A DNA stretch of 64,000 nucleotides. It comes from Geochorda sp036562495 (GTDB taxonomy: Bacteria > Bacillota > Limnochordia > Limnochordales > Geochordaceae). Below the pieces are notes generated by a model that was not told where the DNA came from, searched no databases, and worked only from the letters and a program-made list of their open reading frames with translations. The translations under genes and the position numbers were made by a program. Within the stretch, counting starts at the first letter, position 1. The number at the start of each line of letters is the position of its first letter. The stretch is taken from the NCBI GenBank assembly GCA_036562495.1, contig DATCKA010000030.1, positions 124,001 through 188,000 on the forward strand, read 5' to 3'. Positions 56,122 to 64,000 of the stretch are shown one piece after another.

Positions 56122-57401
56122 GCCACGTACGCCTCCCGGACGCAGCGGCCCAGCGTCACGTGGGCCCGGTACTCGTCCACGAAGTACTTGAGGCTGGAGC
56201 TCAAGAAGCCCACCCCCGCATCGGCCAGCGGGCAGATGGTACGCCCGGCGATGCGGCTCGGCAGGCTCTGGAGCACCTCGATGTCCTCCGGGCGACCGCC
56301 ACCTGCCATGATGCGCCGCAGCACCCGGGCCGCCCAGTGGAGCCCCTCGCGGCACGGCGTGCATTGCCCGCACGACTCGTGGGCGTAAAACTCCGTCAGC
56401 ACGCGGGCGGCATCCACGATGCAGTCGCGATCGTCCAGCACGATGACCGCGGCCGAGCCCAGCATGGAGCCGGCCTGGGCCACCGAGTCGAAGTCCATGG
56501 CCACGTCCAGGTGCGCCTCGGTCAGGATGGCCGAGGAGCCGCCACCGGGCTGGACCGCCTTGATGCGGCGGCCCGGCTCCAGCCCCCCGGCGTGCTCGAA
56601 GAGGATCTCCCGCAGCGGCGTGCCCAGCGGCAGTTCGTAGTTGCCCGGACGGCGTACCCGGCCGCTGACGGAGAAGATCTTGGGGCCAGGGCTCTTGGGG
56701 CTGCCGATGGAGGCGAACCAACCCGCCCCCCGGCTCACGATGGAGGGGACGCAGGCCAGCGTCTCCACGTTGTTGACGACCGTCGGCTGTCCGTACAGCC
56801 CTGCCACGGCGGGGAAGGGTGGCTTGAGGCGAGGCTCGCCCCGCCTTCCCTCGAGGGAGTTAAGCAGCCCCGTCTCCTCGCCGCAGACGTAGGCGCCGGC
56901 CCCCCGGTGCACCACGATCTCCAGCGAGAAGTCCGACCCCAGCACCCGCTCGCCGACGTAGCCCCGCTGGCGGGCCTCGGCCAGCGCGCGCTGGAGCACC
57001 TCGTAGGCCTGGCGAAACTCGCCCCGCAGGTAGACGAACGCTCGGGCCGCCCCGATCGCGTAGCCCGCCAGCATGATCCCCTCGATGACGAGGTGGGGGT
57101 TGCGCTCCAGGAGCAGCCGGTCCTTGAAGGTGCCCGGCTCGCTCTCGTCGGCGTTGCAGACCAGGTAGCGGGGTCGCCCGTCGTTGGGCAAGAAGCTCCA
57201 CTTGCGGCCCGTCGGGAAGCCGGCCCCGCCGCGGCCCCGGAGGTTGGAGTCGGTGACCTCCTTGTGCACCTCCTGGGGCGTCATCTGCCGCACGGCCTTG
57301 CGCAGGGCCTCGTAGCCCCCCTGGGACTCGTAGACCTCGATGCGCTCCAGCTCCAGGCGGCCGATGCCCGCCGTCAGGACAGGCTCAAAGGTGCCGGCCA
57401 T
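56118..57401 (-). CDS. nuoF: NADH-quinone oxidoreductase subunit F
   Basis: NADH- and FMN-binding subunit with cluster N3, 427 residues. Diagnostic sequences are SNLRGRGGAGFPTGRKWSF (FMN/NADH site), YLVCNADESEPGTFKDR, GAGAYVCGEETGLLNSLEG, and the 4Fe-4S motif ESCGQCTPCREGL with the fourth Cys in ICPLADAG. The ATG at 57401 has AAGGAGG 9 bases upstream; the frame is open to 57467 but overlaps nuoE. The presence of nuoE, nuoF and nuoG together shows a true NADH-oxidising complex I, not the truncated ferredoxin- or F420-linked 11-subunit form. Confidence 0.97.
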   Translation of the reverse strand: MAGTFEPVLTAGIGRLELERIEVYESQGGYEALRKAVRQMTPQEVHKEVTDSNLRGRGGAGFPTGRKWSFLPNDGRPRYLVCNADESEPGTFKDRLLLERNPHLVIEGIMLAGYAIGAARAFVYLRGEFRQAYEVLQRALAEARQRGYVGERVLGSDFSLEIVVHRGAGAYVCGEETGLLNSLEGRRGEPRLKPPFPAVAGLYGQPTVVNNVETLACVPSIVSRGAGWFASIGSPKSPGPKIFSVSGRVRRPGNYELPLGTPLREILFEHAGGLEPGRRIKAVQPGGGSSAILTEAHLDVAMDFDSVAQAGSMLGSAAVIVLDDRDCIVDAARVLTEFYAHESCGQCTPCREGLHWAARVLRRIMAGGGRPEDIEVLQSLPSRIAGRTICPLADAGVGFLSSSLKYFVDEYRAHVTLGRCVREAYVA

Positions 57402-57993
57402 CGGCGCTCGCCTCCTTCCCGGGTGACGCCGGGGGCTCGGGCCGGGCCCCGCCCTGGCCGTCGCCATCCGCCTCGTGGGGCAGCGTGGCGCGGTCGGCCA
57501 GCTCGGCCATCGGCACGCCCCGCCGCAGCGCCTCGAGGAGACGGTCCACCTTGTCGGGCGTGGCGCGGTGGACGTAGTAGCCGTCGACCTGGAGCACCGG
57601 CGCCTGGTCGCACGCCGCCAGGCACTCGCCCGTCACCTGCAGGGTGAAGAGCCCGTCGCCGGTGGTCTCGCCCGGCTCCACCCCCAGGCGCCGGCGCAGG
57701 TGGTCGACCAGCGACCGGGCCCCGCCCAGCACGCAGGCCAGGTTGGAGCAGACGGTCAGCGTGTGGCGGCCCTGGGGCCGGCGCACGTACAGCGCGTAGA
57801 AGGAGGCCACCGACTCGACCTGGGCCGGCGTCATCCCCAGGATCTCGGCGATGGCCTCGATGTCCTCGAGAGCGATGTAGCCCCGGCTCTCCTGCGCCAG
57901 GTGAAGCAGCGGCATGATGGCGGAGCGCCGCTCGGGATATCGCTGCAGGATCTCTTCGACGACGGCGCGTCGCTGGGCCCACTCGGGCGTCAT
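57385..57993 (-). CDS. nuoE: NADH-quinone oxidoreductase subunit E
   Basis: Thioredoxin-fold subunit holding cluster N1a, 202 residues. The four cysteine ligands are in CSNLAC (C-x4-C) and ECLAAC (C-x3-C), with LQVTGECLAACDQAPVLQVDG as the hallmark. The N-terminal helical part LLHLAQESRGYIALEDIEAIAEILG is typical. The C-terminus has an extra ~35-residue hydrophilic Gly/Pro-rich tail overlapping the start of nuoF. The start ATG at 57993 lies 6 bases after nuoD; much longer open frame upstream is a shadow of nuoD. Confidence 0.96.
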   Translation of the reverse strand: MTPEWAQRRAVVEEILQRYPERRSAIMPLLHLAQESRGYIALEDIEAIAEILGMTPAQVESVASFYALYVRRPQGRHTLTVCSNLACVLGGARSLVDHLRRRLGVEPGETTGDGLFTLQVTGECLAACDQAPVLQVDGYYVHRATPDKVDRLLEALRRGVPMAELADRATLPHEADGDGQGGARPEPPASPGKEASADGRHL

Positions 57994-57998
57994 CGGCG

Positions 57999-59204
57999 TC
58001 AGCGGTCCACCTCTCCGAAGACGGGGTCGATGCTGGCGATGATGGCCACCATGTCCGCGATGAGGTGGCCCCGCATCAGTGCCGGCAGCGCCTGGGTGTT
58101 GTAGAAGGAGGGGGGCCGCACCCGGACCCTCAGCGGGCGGTTGCCGCCGTCGGAGACCACGTAGAAGCCGATCTCCCCCCGGGGGCTCTCGATGGCCTGG
58201 TAGACCTCGCCCGCCGGCACGTCGAAGCCGTAGGAGACCAGCTTGAAGTGATGGATGAGCGCCTCCATGCTGCGCTTGACCTCTTCCTTGGGCGGCAGCA
58301 CGATCTTGCGGTCCTCCACCCGCCAGGGGCCCTCGGGCAACCCATCGAGCGCCTGGCGGACGATGCGGGCGCTCTGCTCCATCTCCGCCATGCGCACGCG
58401 GTAACGGTCGTAGACGTCGCCGTGCTCGCCCACCGGCACCTCGAAGTCGAACTCGTCGTAGCCGCTGTAGGGGAAGGCCTTGCGCACGTCGTAGGCGACG
58501 CCGGTGGCCCGCAGATTGGGGCCCGTCAGCCCCCAGGCCAGGGCCTGCTCGGCCGAGATGGCCCCGATGCGCTTGACCCGGGCCAGCCAGATGGGGTTTT
58601 CGTCGAGGATGGCCCGCAGCTGCTCCATCCGCTTGGGGAACTCGCGCAGCCACGCATCCACCATCCGGGCGAACGTCGGCGGGATGTCCTGGGCGAGCCC
58701 CCCGACCCGGAAGTAGCTGGGGTTCATCCGGGCGCCCGTGGTCTCCTCGAGGATGTCGAGGATGCCCTCGCGCAGGTCGAAGCAGTAGAAGAAGATGCTC
58801 TGCGCGCCCAGGTCCAGGCCGTGGGTGCCCAGCCAGACCAGGTGGCTGGCGATGCGCTGCAGCTCCGTCAGCAGCACCCGCACGTACTGCACCCGCCGGG
58901 GCACCTCGAGGCCCAGCAGCCGCTCGACGGCCAGCACGTAACCCAGGTTGTTGGAGAGCGGCGACAGGTAGTCCATCCGGTCCAGCACCGTGATGGCCTG
59001 CTGCCAGGTCAGGTTTTCGGCGTGCTTCTCGATGCCGGTATGCAGGAAGCCGATCTCCGCCTCGGCATCCGCGATGGTCTCGCCCTCGAGCTCGACGATC
59101 AGGCGCAAGACGCCGTGGGTGCTGGGGTGGTGCGGGCCGATGCTGACCGTCATGCGCTCCTGGCCGGTCTCGTCGACCCACAGCTCCCGCCGGACCTCGC
59201 TCAT
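57999..59204 (-). CDS. nuoD: NADH-quinone oxidoreductase subunit D
   Basis: Quinone-site subunit of the 49-kDa type, 401 residues. Signatures include GPHHPSTHGVLRLIVELEGE with the His loop that contacts quinone, IGFLHTGIEKHAENLTWQQ, RMDYLSPLSNNLGYV, and the C-terminal SFYNTQALPALMRGHLIADMVAIIASIDPVFGEVDR (last part given as IIASIDPVFGEVDR). The start overlaps the nuoC stop. nuoC and nuoD are separate genes here, not fused as in E. coli. Confidence 0.98.
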   Translation of the reverse strand: MSEVRRELWVDETGQERMTVSIGPHHPSTHGVLRLIVELEGETIADAEAEIGFLHTGIEKHAENLTWQQAITVLDRMDYLSPLSNNLGYVLAVERLLGLEVPRRVQYVRVLLTELQRIASHLVWLGTHGLDLGAQSIFFYCFDLREGILDILEETTGARMNPSYFRVGGLAQDIPPTFARMVDAWLREFPKRMEQLRAILDENPIWLARVKRIGAISAEQALAWGLTGPNLRATGVAYDVRKAFPYSGYDEFDFEVPVGEHGDVYDRYRVRMAEMEQSARIVRQALDGLPEGPWRVEDRKIVLPPKEEVKRSMEALIHHFKLVSYGFDVPAGEVYQAIESPRGEIGFYVVSDGGNRPLRVRVRPPSFYNTQALPALMRGHLIADMVAIIASIDPVFGEVDR

Positions 59205-59809
59205 GCGCCACCCTCCCCGCCGGACTCGCGTCGGTCCGCTCGAGCATCGCCGGCCGGACGTGAGGCGGGCTCGCCGGGCGGGCCGTCCAGCCGCAAGGGG
59301 AAGAATCGCTGCCGCAGCGCCTGGGGCGTCCCCGCCTGGCGGGGCCCGCGTAGCGGATAGTCCTTGCGAAGCGGGTGGCCCTCCCAGTCGTCGGGCATCA
59401 GGATCCGCCGCAGGTACGGGTGCCCCGTGAATCGGATGCCGAAGAGGTCGAAGACCTCACGCTCGGCCCAGTTGGCCGAGGGCCAGAGGTCGCTGAGGGT
59501 CGGCACCTCCGGGCTGTCCTCCGGCAGGGCGACGCGCAGCCGGATGCGGCGCAGGCCCCGCACGTCGAGGAAGTGGTAGACCACCTCGAAGCGCTCCTCG
59601 CGGGGACGCCTCCCCAGGTAGTCCACGCCGCCCACGTCCAGGAGCATGGCGTAGCCGTCCTCCTTGAGGAAGCGCGCCACATCCCGGAGCGCGCCTGGTC
59701 GCACTTTCACAACCGGCATATCAAAGGAGGTGGGCAGAGGCTCCACCTCCGGGCCGAAGCGCGCGACCAGCTGCTCCACGGTCCGCTGCGACGCCTCGAC
59801 CGGCGACAT
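59201..59809 (-). CDS. nuoC: NADH-quinone oxidoreductase subunit C
   Basis: 30-kDa type peripheral subunit, 202 residues. The hallmark is WAEREVFDLFGIRFTGHP followed by RRILMPDDWEGHPLRKDYPL. The N-terminal domain has the expected alpha/beta pattern with FEVVYHFLDVRGLRRIRLRV. The C-terminal ~40 residues after the conserved DYPLRG are polar and variable. The ATG at 59809 has AGGGGG 5 bases upstream; the open frame above it is a shadow of nuoB. Confidence 0.97.
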   Translation of the reverse strand: MSPVEASQRTVEQLVARFGPEVEPLPTSFDMPVVKVRPGALRDVARFLKEDGYAMLLDVGGVDYLGRRPREERFEVVYHFLDVRGLRRIRLRVALPEDSPEVPTLSDLWPSANWAEREVFDLFGIRFTGHPYLRRILMPDDWEGHPLRKDYPLRGPRQAGTPQALRQRFFPLRLDGPPGEPASRPAGDARADRRESGGEGGA

Positions 59810-59823
59810 CGCCGCCCCCTGCC

Positions 59824-60315
59824 TCACGCCGTCTCCTGCCACGATCGGATGCCTGCCTTCGCGTCGCCGGAGCGGATGCGCCCCTGCAGCTTGAGGATGG
59901 CGTCCAGCACCGCCTCGGGGGTGGGCGGGCAGCCCGGCACGTAGACGTCCACCGGGACCACCTGGTCGACCCCCTGCACGATGGCGTAGTTGTCGAAGAT
60001 GCCCCCGCTCGAGGCGCAGGCCCCCATGGCCACCACCCACTTGGGCTCGGCCATCTGGGCGTAGAGCCGGCGGATCACCGGCGCCATCTTATGGGAGACC
60101 CGCCCCGAGACGATCATCAAGTCGGCCTGGCGCGGCGAGGCCCGGAAGGCCTCCGCGCCGAAGCGCGCCGCGTCGTAGCGGGGCGAGACCAGGTTCATCA
60201 TCTCGATGGCACAACAGGCGAGCCCGAAGGTCATGGGCCAGATGGAAGAGCGCTGGGCCCACCTGGCGAACTTGTCGACGGTGGTCAGGAAAAAGGGCGT
60301 CCCCATCACTTCCAT
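59824..60315 (-). CDS. nuoB: NADH-quinone oxidoreductase subunit B
   Basis: Holds cluster N2, the last iron-sulfur centre before quinone. The 163 residues contain the tandem Cys in MTFGLACCAIEMM, the third ligand in VVAMGACASSGGIFDNY and the fourth in VDVYVPGCPPTPEAVLDAI. These four are complete. The start ATG lies inside the 3' end of nuoA (10-base overlap), and nuoC follows after 14 bases. Confidence 0.98.
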   Translation of the reverse strand: MEVMGTPFFLTTVDKFARWAQRSSIWPMTFGLACCAIEMMNLVSPRYDAARFGAEAFRASPRQADLMIVSGRVSHKMAPVIRRLYAQMAEPKWVVAMGACASSGGIFDNYAIVQGVDQVVPVDVYVPGCPPTPEAVLDAILKLQGRIRSGDAKAGIRSWQETA

Positions 60316-60722
60316 TCGAATCCCCCCTTCTTCCAGACGTACGCGTCGCCGATGGCCAGGATGGCCAGGAAGAGTCCCATCACGGCCAGTCCGTAGGCAC
60401 CGAACTCGCGTACCTGTACGGCCCAGGGGTAGAAGGCCACCGTCTCGACGTCGAAGATGACGAAGAGCATGGCCACGACGTAGAACTTGACGGGGAACCG
60501 CCCCATCAGCGGAGGCGTGGGATAGCCGCTCTCGTAGGGCTCAACCTTGACTGGATCGGGGCGGCGCCGCCCGATGCGGCCCGCGAGGACGCTGATGGTG
60601 AGGACGATCGTAAGGACGACCGCGAGGTAGATCGCGAGCGCGCCGTAGGCCTCCACGGTCTGTTGCAAGCCCCCCGAGCCCCCGGCCCGTCGCCCGTCGG
60701 CCGTCTTTGTGAAGGACGGCAC
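60306..60722 (-). CDS. nuoA: NADH-quinone oxidoreductase subunit A
   Basis: Three-helix membrane subunit beside the quinone cavity. Markers are KVEPYESGYPTPPL (the loop between helices 1 and 2; Cys of YECG replaced by Ser, frequent in Gram-positives), FPVKFYVVAMLFVIFDVETVAFYPWAV with the conserved acidic DVE, and a third helix. The start is uncertain. GTG at 60722 gives 138 residues with an 18-residue Gly/Arg-rich lead; TTG at 60668 or GTG at 60656 nearer a GGGGGG tract would fit the family better. It is the first gene of the operon, with a promoter about 70 bases upstream. Confidence 0.94.
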   Translation of the reverse strand: MPSFTKTADGRRAGGSGGLQQTVEAYGALAIYLAVVLTIVLTISVLAGRIGRRRPDPVKVEPYESGYPTPPLMGRFPVKFYVVAMLFVIFDVETVAFYPWAVQVREFGAYGLAVMGLFLAILAIGDAYVWKKGGFEWK

Positions 60723-60792
60723 GAATCAGGCTCAAAATAAGCCGGGTCACCGATGTCGACCCGTTACGACGAAACCCCAGCCGTCTCTGCAC

Positions 60793-60821
60793 AGTATAAA
60801 CGACGAACCGTTTGCTTGCAA
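60793..60821 (-). promoter_or_regulatory. Promoter of the nuo operon
   Basis: On the minus strand TTGCAA (60816-60821) and TATACT (60793-60798) are exactly 17 bases apart. The predicted RNA start is about 65 bases before the GTG of nuoA. It lies in the divergent gap with the trehalose gene; no equally good promoter was found on the plus strand. Confidence 0.75.
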
Positions 60822-60903
60822 TGCTCATCATCCTCACGTGGCGCGCCACCCCGCCGGGCCTATCCAGGGAGGACCGACGGCCCTCCCGGACAAACCAGGT
60901 ACC

Positions 60904-63093
60904 GTGGCACGACTCGTCGTGGTGGCCAACCGCCTGCCGGTCAGCGTCGTCAAGCGAAAGGACGGCCTGCGGGTTTCCTCCAGCCCGGGCGGGCTCGCCT
61001 CGGGCCTCTCGGCCTGTTTCCGCCCCGAGTCGGACCTGTGGGTGGGCTGGCCCGGCATCGCCGCCGAGCGGCTCGGCGCCGCGGAGCGCGAGAGCCTGGA
61101 GGGCCGCCTTCGCCGCAAGGGCCACTGTCCGGTCTTCCTGAGCCAGGAGGAGGTGGATCGCTACTACCTCGGCTTCTCCAACCGGACCCTGTGGCCGCTG
61201 GCGCACTACTTCCCCCAGCATGCCGTCTACGACCGCTCCCTGTGGGAGGCCTACCGCCGCGTCAACCAGCACTTCGCCCAGACGGTCGCCGAGGTGGTTC
61301 AACCCGGCGACGTCATCTGGGTGCACGACTACCAGCTCATGCTGCTGCCCGACTTGCTGCGCCGGCGCCTGGGGGCCGACGCCACCATCGGCTTCTTCCT
61401 GCACATCCCCTTCCCGTCGTTCGAGGTCTTCCGCACGCTGCCTTGGCGGCGGGAGATCGTCGAGGGGCTGTTGGGCTCGGACCTGGTGGGCTTCCACACT
61501 TACGACGACGCCCTGCACTTCCTGGAGAGCGTGAGGCGCCTGACGGGCGCTAGCGACAACGTCGGGCGCATCACCTGGGAGGGCCGGGTGGTGACCGTCG
61601 ACGCCTTTCCCATGGGCATCGACGTCGAGCGCTACGCTGGCGCATCCGAGCTCCCCGAGGTCCAGGAGCAGATCCGCCGCGTGCGCCAGCAGCTCGGCGC
61701 CACCCGCGTGGTGCTCTCCGTCGACCGCCTCGACTACTCCAAGGGCATCCCCCAGCGGCTGGAGGCGTTCGAGCTCTTCCTGGAGCGCCATCCTCTGTAC
61801 CGGGAGCGGGTCACCATGGTGATGGTGGCCGTGCCCTCACGCACCGAGGTGCCGGCATATCAGGCCCTCAAGCGGGAGGTGGACGAGCGGATCAGCCGCA
61901 TCAACGGCCGCTACGGCACGCTCGGCTGGATGCCCATCCGCTACCTGTACCGGTCGCTGCCCTTTGCGTCCCTGGCCGCCCTCTACCACGTGGCCGACGT
62001 GGCACTGGTCACCCCACTGCGCGACGGGATGAACCTGGTCTGCAAGGAGTTCGTCGCCAGCAAGACCGACGGGCGGGGCGTGCTGATCCTGAGCGAGATG
62101 GCGGGGGCCGCCAAGCAGTTGCCCGAGGCGCTTCTGGTCAACCCCCACAACGTCGAGCAGATGGCCGCCGCCTTGGACGATGCCCTGGCCATGAGCCAGG
62201 AGGACCAGCAGGAGCGCAACCGTGTGATGCAGCAGCGGCTGCGCCAGTACGACGTCGACTGGTGGGCCACGACCTTCTTGAAGCGCCTGGAGGAGGCACG
62301 ACGCGTGCAGAGAGCGCTGGCTCAAAAACGCCTCACCGAATCCGACCGCCGCACCTTGGTGGAGGCGTACCGGCTGGCGCAACGCCGCCTGATCCTGCTC
62401 GACTACGACGGTACCCTAGTGCCCTTCGCCGGTCGTCCCGACTACGCATGGCCGGATCCTGAGCTCTTGGAGCTGCTGCAGGCGTTGTGCGACCAACCGC
62501 GCAACCGGGTCGCCTTCGTCAGCGGCCGGGACCGCCATACGCTGAGCCGCTGGCTGGGCCACCTGGGAGCGGCCATGGCGGCGGAGCATGGCATCTGGCT
62601 GCGCTCGCCCGGGGGCGAGTGGGAGCTCATCGAGGAGCTGGCCGACCCCCAATGGAAGCGCGCGGTCCGCCCGGTCCTCGAGCAGTTCGCCGGGCAAACC
62701 CCCGGCGCGTTCGTCGAGGAGAAAGACTTCTCCCTGGTCTGGCACTATCGGCAGGTCGATCCGACGCTGGCCGCGGTACGGGTGGGCGAGCTCAAGTCGG
62801 CCCTGATGCAGCTGACGGCCCGCCTCAACGTGGGAGTGCTCGACGGCGACCGCGCCGTCGAGGTCAAGGATGCGGCCATCAACAAGGGGCGGGCCACCGG
62901 CCGGTGGCTGGAGGGCGGGCGCTACGACTTCATCCTGGCCGCAGGCGACGACGTCACCGACGAGGACATGTTCGCCGCGTTGCCGCCGGAGGCGTACACC
63001 ATCAAGGTGCGCTTCGGGCCGACCCGGGCCCGCTACTACGTCGACGACTCCCGGGCCCTGCGAGATCTGCTGGCGGAGCTGGCGCGCCAGTGA
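60904..63093 (+). CDS. Bifunctional trehalose-6-phosphate synthase/phosphatase
   Basis: Fusion that makes trehalose from UDP-glucose and glucose-6-phosphate. The N-terminal GT20 synthase (about residues 1-475) shows VVANRLPVSVV, SSPGGLASGL, VGWPGI, WVHDYQLMLLPDLLR, GFFLHIPFPSFEVFR, VDRLDYSKGIPQRLEAFE and TPLRDGMNLVCKEFVASK, covering both substrate sites. The C-terminal HAD phosphatase (about 495-729) has LLDYDGTLVPF with Asp500/Asp502, VAFVSGRDR, EVKDAAINKGRA and AAGDDVTDEDMF with Asp682/683. Both domains look active. GTG at 60904 was chosen from the family start; its ribosome site is weak. Trehalose is a likely compatible solute or spore/stress protectant here. Confidence 0.93.
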   Translation: MARLVVVANRLPVSVVKRKDGLRVSSSPGGLASGLSACFRPESDLWVGWPGIAAERLGAAERESLEGRLRRKGHCPVFLSQEEVDRYYLGFSNRTLWPLAHYFPQHAVYDRSLWEAYRRVNQHFAQTVAEVVQPGDVIWVHDYQLMLLPDLLRRRLGADATIGFFLHIPFPSFEVFRTLPWRREIVEGLLGSDLVGFHTYDDALHFLESVRRLTGASDNVGRITWEGRVVTVDAFPMGIDVERYAGASELPEVQEQIRRVRQQLGATRVVLSVDRLDYSKGIPQRLEAFELFLERHPLYRERVTMVMVAVPSRTEVPAYQALKREVDERISRINGRYGTLGWMPIRYLYRSLPFASLAALYHVADVALVTPLRDGMNLVCKEFVASKTDGRGVLILSEMAGAAKQLPEALLVNPHNVEQMAAALDDALAMSQEDQQERNRVMQQRLRQYDVDWWATTFLKRLEEARRVQRALAQKRLTESDRRTLVEAYRLAQRRLILLDYDGTLVPFAGRPDYAWPDPELLELLQALCDQPRNRVAFVSGRDRHTLSRWLGHLGAAMAAEHGIWLRSPGGEWELIEELADPQWKRAVRPVLEQFAGQTPGAFVEEKDFSLVWHYRQVDPTLAAVRVGELKSALMQLTARLNVGVLDGDRAVEVKDAAINKGRATGRWLEGGRYDFILAAGDDVTDEDMFAALPPEAYTIKVRFGPTRARYYVDDSRALRDLLAELARQ

Positions 63094-63280
63094 CAAGGGC
63101 GCCCGGATGGGCCGCTCAGCCGTCGGCTCCGCCCAGTGCGAAGCCTACCGCCAGGAGGGCCAGCACCGCCACCGTCAGCGCGGCCCTCGCCTTGACAGCA
63201 CAGGCACCAGGTGGCACGCTCGTCTCGGATCCGGGACGGCAGGACGTCCGTCCCCGCATCGAAGCGAAAGGAGACGCCCC

Positions 63281-64000
63281 ATGCCTGACCACCTCCCCCA
63301 TGCTGCCCCGGATGACGTCGCCCCTTCCTCCCTGGTGGGGTCCTTGCGCGCCGTCGGCACCGAGCCGAGACGGCTGGTCCTGGAGGACGGGGCCGGCGCT
63401 CGCGTCGAGGTGAGCGCGTGGGCGCCCGATCTGGTCCGCGTCGTCGTCACACCTGCCAGCCGCCCGCCCGCCACGGTGGGCTGGGCCCTGGCCAAGCCCG
63501 AGGCGCAGTGGGATGCCGGCTTCCCAGTCAGGATCGAGGAGGGACAAGCCGGCTGGGAGCTCGTCACCCCCTCGCTCACCGTCCGGGTGGCCCGTGCCAC
63601 CGGCGCCGTCTCCATCGAGGCGGCCGGGCACCAGGGCCCCATCGCGGAGGATCTCCCGGACGGGCCCGTCGTCATGGACACCCGCCTGCGGCTGCGCAAG
63701 CGGCTGCCGGCCGGCGCGCTGTGCCTGGGCCTTGGGGAGAAGACCGGCTGGCTCGACCGGCGCGGCCGCATCCTGGAGATGTGGAACACGGACGTAACGC
63801 CGCACATGCCCGACACGGACCCGCTCTACCAGTCCATCCCCTTCCTGGTGGTCTACCGGCGGGGCCGGGCGTGGGGGCTGTTCGTGCACAACACCCACCG
63901 CTCGTCCTTCGACCTGGGTGCGACCGACCCGGAGCGCCTCGAGATCGCGGTGGACGGCGGGGTGCTCGACTACTTCGTCATGGCCGGCCCGACGCTGGAG
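63281..64000 (+). CDS. Glycoside hydrolase family 31 N-terminal part (alpha-glucosidase-like, cut by window end)
   Basis: The first 240 residues only; the frame is still open at the right edge. The N-terminal beta-sandwich of GH31 is recognised from GLGEKTGWLDRRGRILEMWN followed by TDPLYQSIPFLVVYRRGRAWGLFVHN, quoted in parts: the WNTD...DPLYQSIPF run is diagnostic. The catalytic barrel would lie beyond the window, so substrate (maltose-type alpha-glucosides, xylosides or sulfoquinovose) cannot be read. The ATG at 63281 has AAAGGAG 7 bases upstream. It lies 187 bases after the trehalose gene on the same strand, compatible with a role in alpha-glucoside metabolism. Confidence 0.88.
   Translation, partial: MPDHLPHAAPDDVAPSSLVGSLRAVGTEPRRLVLEDGAGARVEVSAWAPDLVRVVVTPASRPPATVGWALAKPEAQWDAGFPVRIEEGQAGWELVTPSLTVRVARATGAVSIEAAGHQGPIAEDLPDGPVVMDTRLRLRKRLPAGALCLGLGEKTGWLDRRGRILEMWNTDVTPHMPDTDPLYQSIPFLVVYRRGRAWGLFVHNTHRSSFDLGATDPERLEIAVDGGVLDYFVMAGPTLE

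Noticed and set aside
58002..59247. N-terminal 400-residue extension of the nuoE frame
   Set aside because: Overlaps nuoD in another frame; nuoE begins at the ATG at 57993 where family similarity starts.
1..64000. Mobile elements, phage genes or CRISPR arrays
   Set aside because: No transposase, integrase, cas gene or spaced direct repeats were recognised. The gene order is conserved housekeeping throughout.

Overview
The window is a GC-rich (roughly 70% by eye), densely packed segment of a bacterial chromosome. The gene set points to an endospore-forming member of the Bacillota/Firmicutes: spoIIP, gpr and spoIVFB are present, the order mreBCD / minCDE / rplU-prp-rpmA / obgE / proBA / nadD-yqeK-rsfS / comEA-comEC-holA-rpsT is the classic Firmicutes one, L27 has a cleavable N-terminal extension with its Prp protease, and leuS and valS have T-box leaders. 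A GC-rich sporulator with a complete-looking NADH-type complex I suggests a Limnochordia/Symbiobacterium-like lineage. That placement is inference, not something read directly. No insertion sequence, prophage or CRISPR array was seen. Almost everything is housekeeping and most genes lie on the minus strand.

Layout. 1-2636: minus-strand sporulation group gpr, a small unknown gene, spoIIP (runs off the left edge). 2704-3092: promoter and rpsT on the plus strand. 3139-8046: minus-strand holA, comEC, comEA and a ClpP-fold membrane protease. 8130-9262: plus-strand yjbQ and an F420-dependent NADP reductase-like gene. 9269-12310: leuS with its T-box leader behind a tRNA-Ala(GGC) gene that has its own promoter and terminator. 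12341-35531: a very long minus-strand chain. Read in transcription order from the right it runs valS, folC, a SPOR-domain protein, csoR-like, DUF4321, maf, radC, mreB, mreC, mreD, mrdA, minC, minD, minE, rodA, spoIVFB, rng, rplU, prp, rpmA, obgE, proB, proA, nadD, yqeK, an LCP protein, rsfS and a secreted protein. Many of these genes overlap by 1-4 bases and are probably translationally coupled. 38340-38654: valS T-box leader and promoter.

38665-46790: minus-strand metabolic genes. These are a dipeptide-type ABC importer without ATPase genes, a nitrilase-family amidohydrolase, a transporter split in two half-size genes, a metallo-beta-lactamase fold hydrolase, isocitrate dehydrogenase and an NDUFA9-like dehydrogenase. 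46978-47703: DUF554 membrane protein (plus strand). 47725-60722: complex I operon nuoA-B-C-D-E-F-G-H-I-J-K-L-N behind a recognisable promoter; nuoM is absent. 60904-64000: plus-strand trehalose-6-phosphate synthase/phosphatase fusion and the start of a GH31 glycosidase.

Main points for a second look: the missing nuoM; a ComEC whose C-terminal metallo-beta-lactamase-like domain has lost its metal ligands; a perfect hairpin between the Shine-Dalgarno sequence and the start codon of the NDUFA9-like gene; the altered L27 cleavage site next to an intact Prp protease; a TRAM-like domain at the end of RNase G; and the lack of spoIVFA and spo0B at their usual positions.
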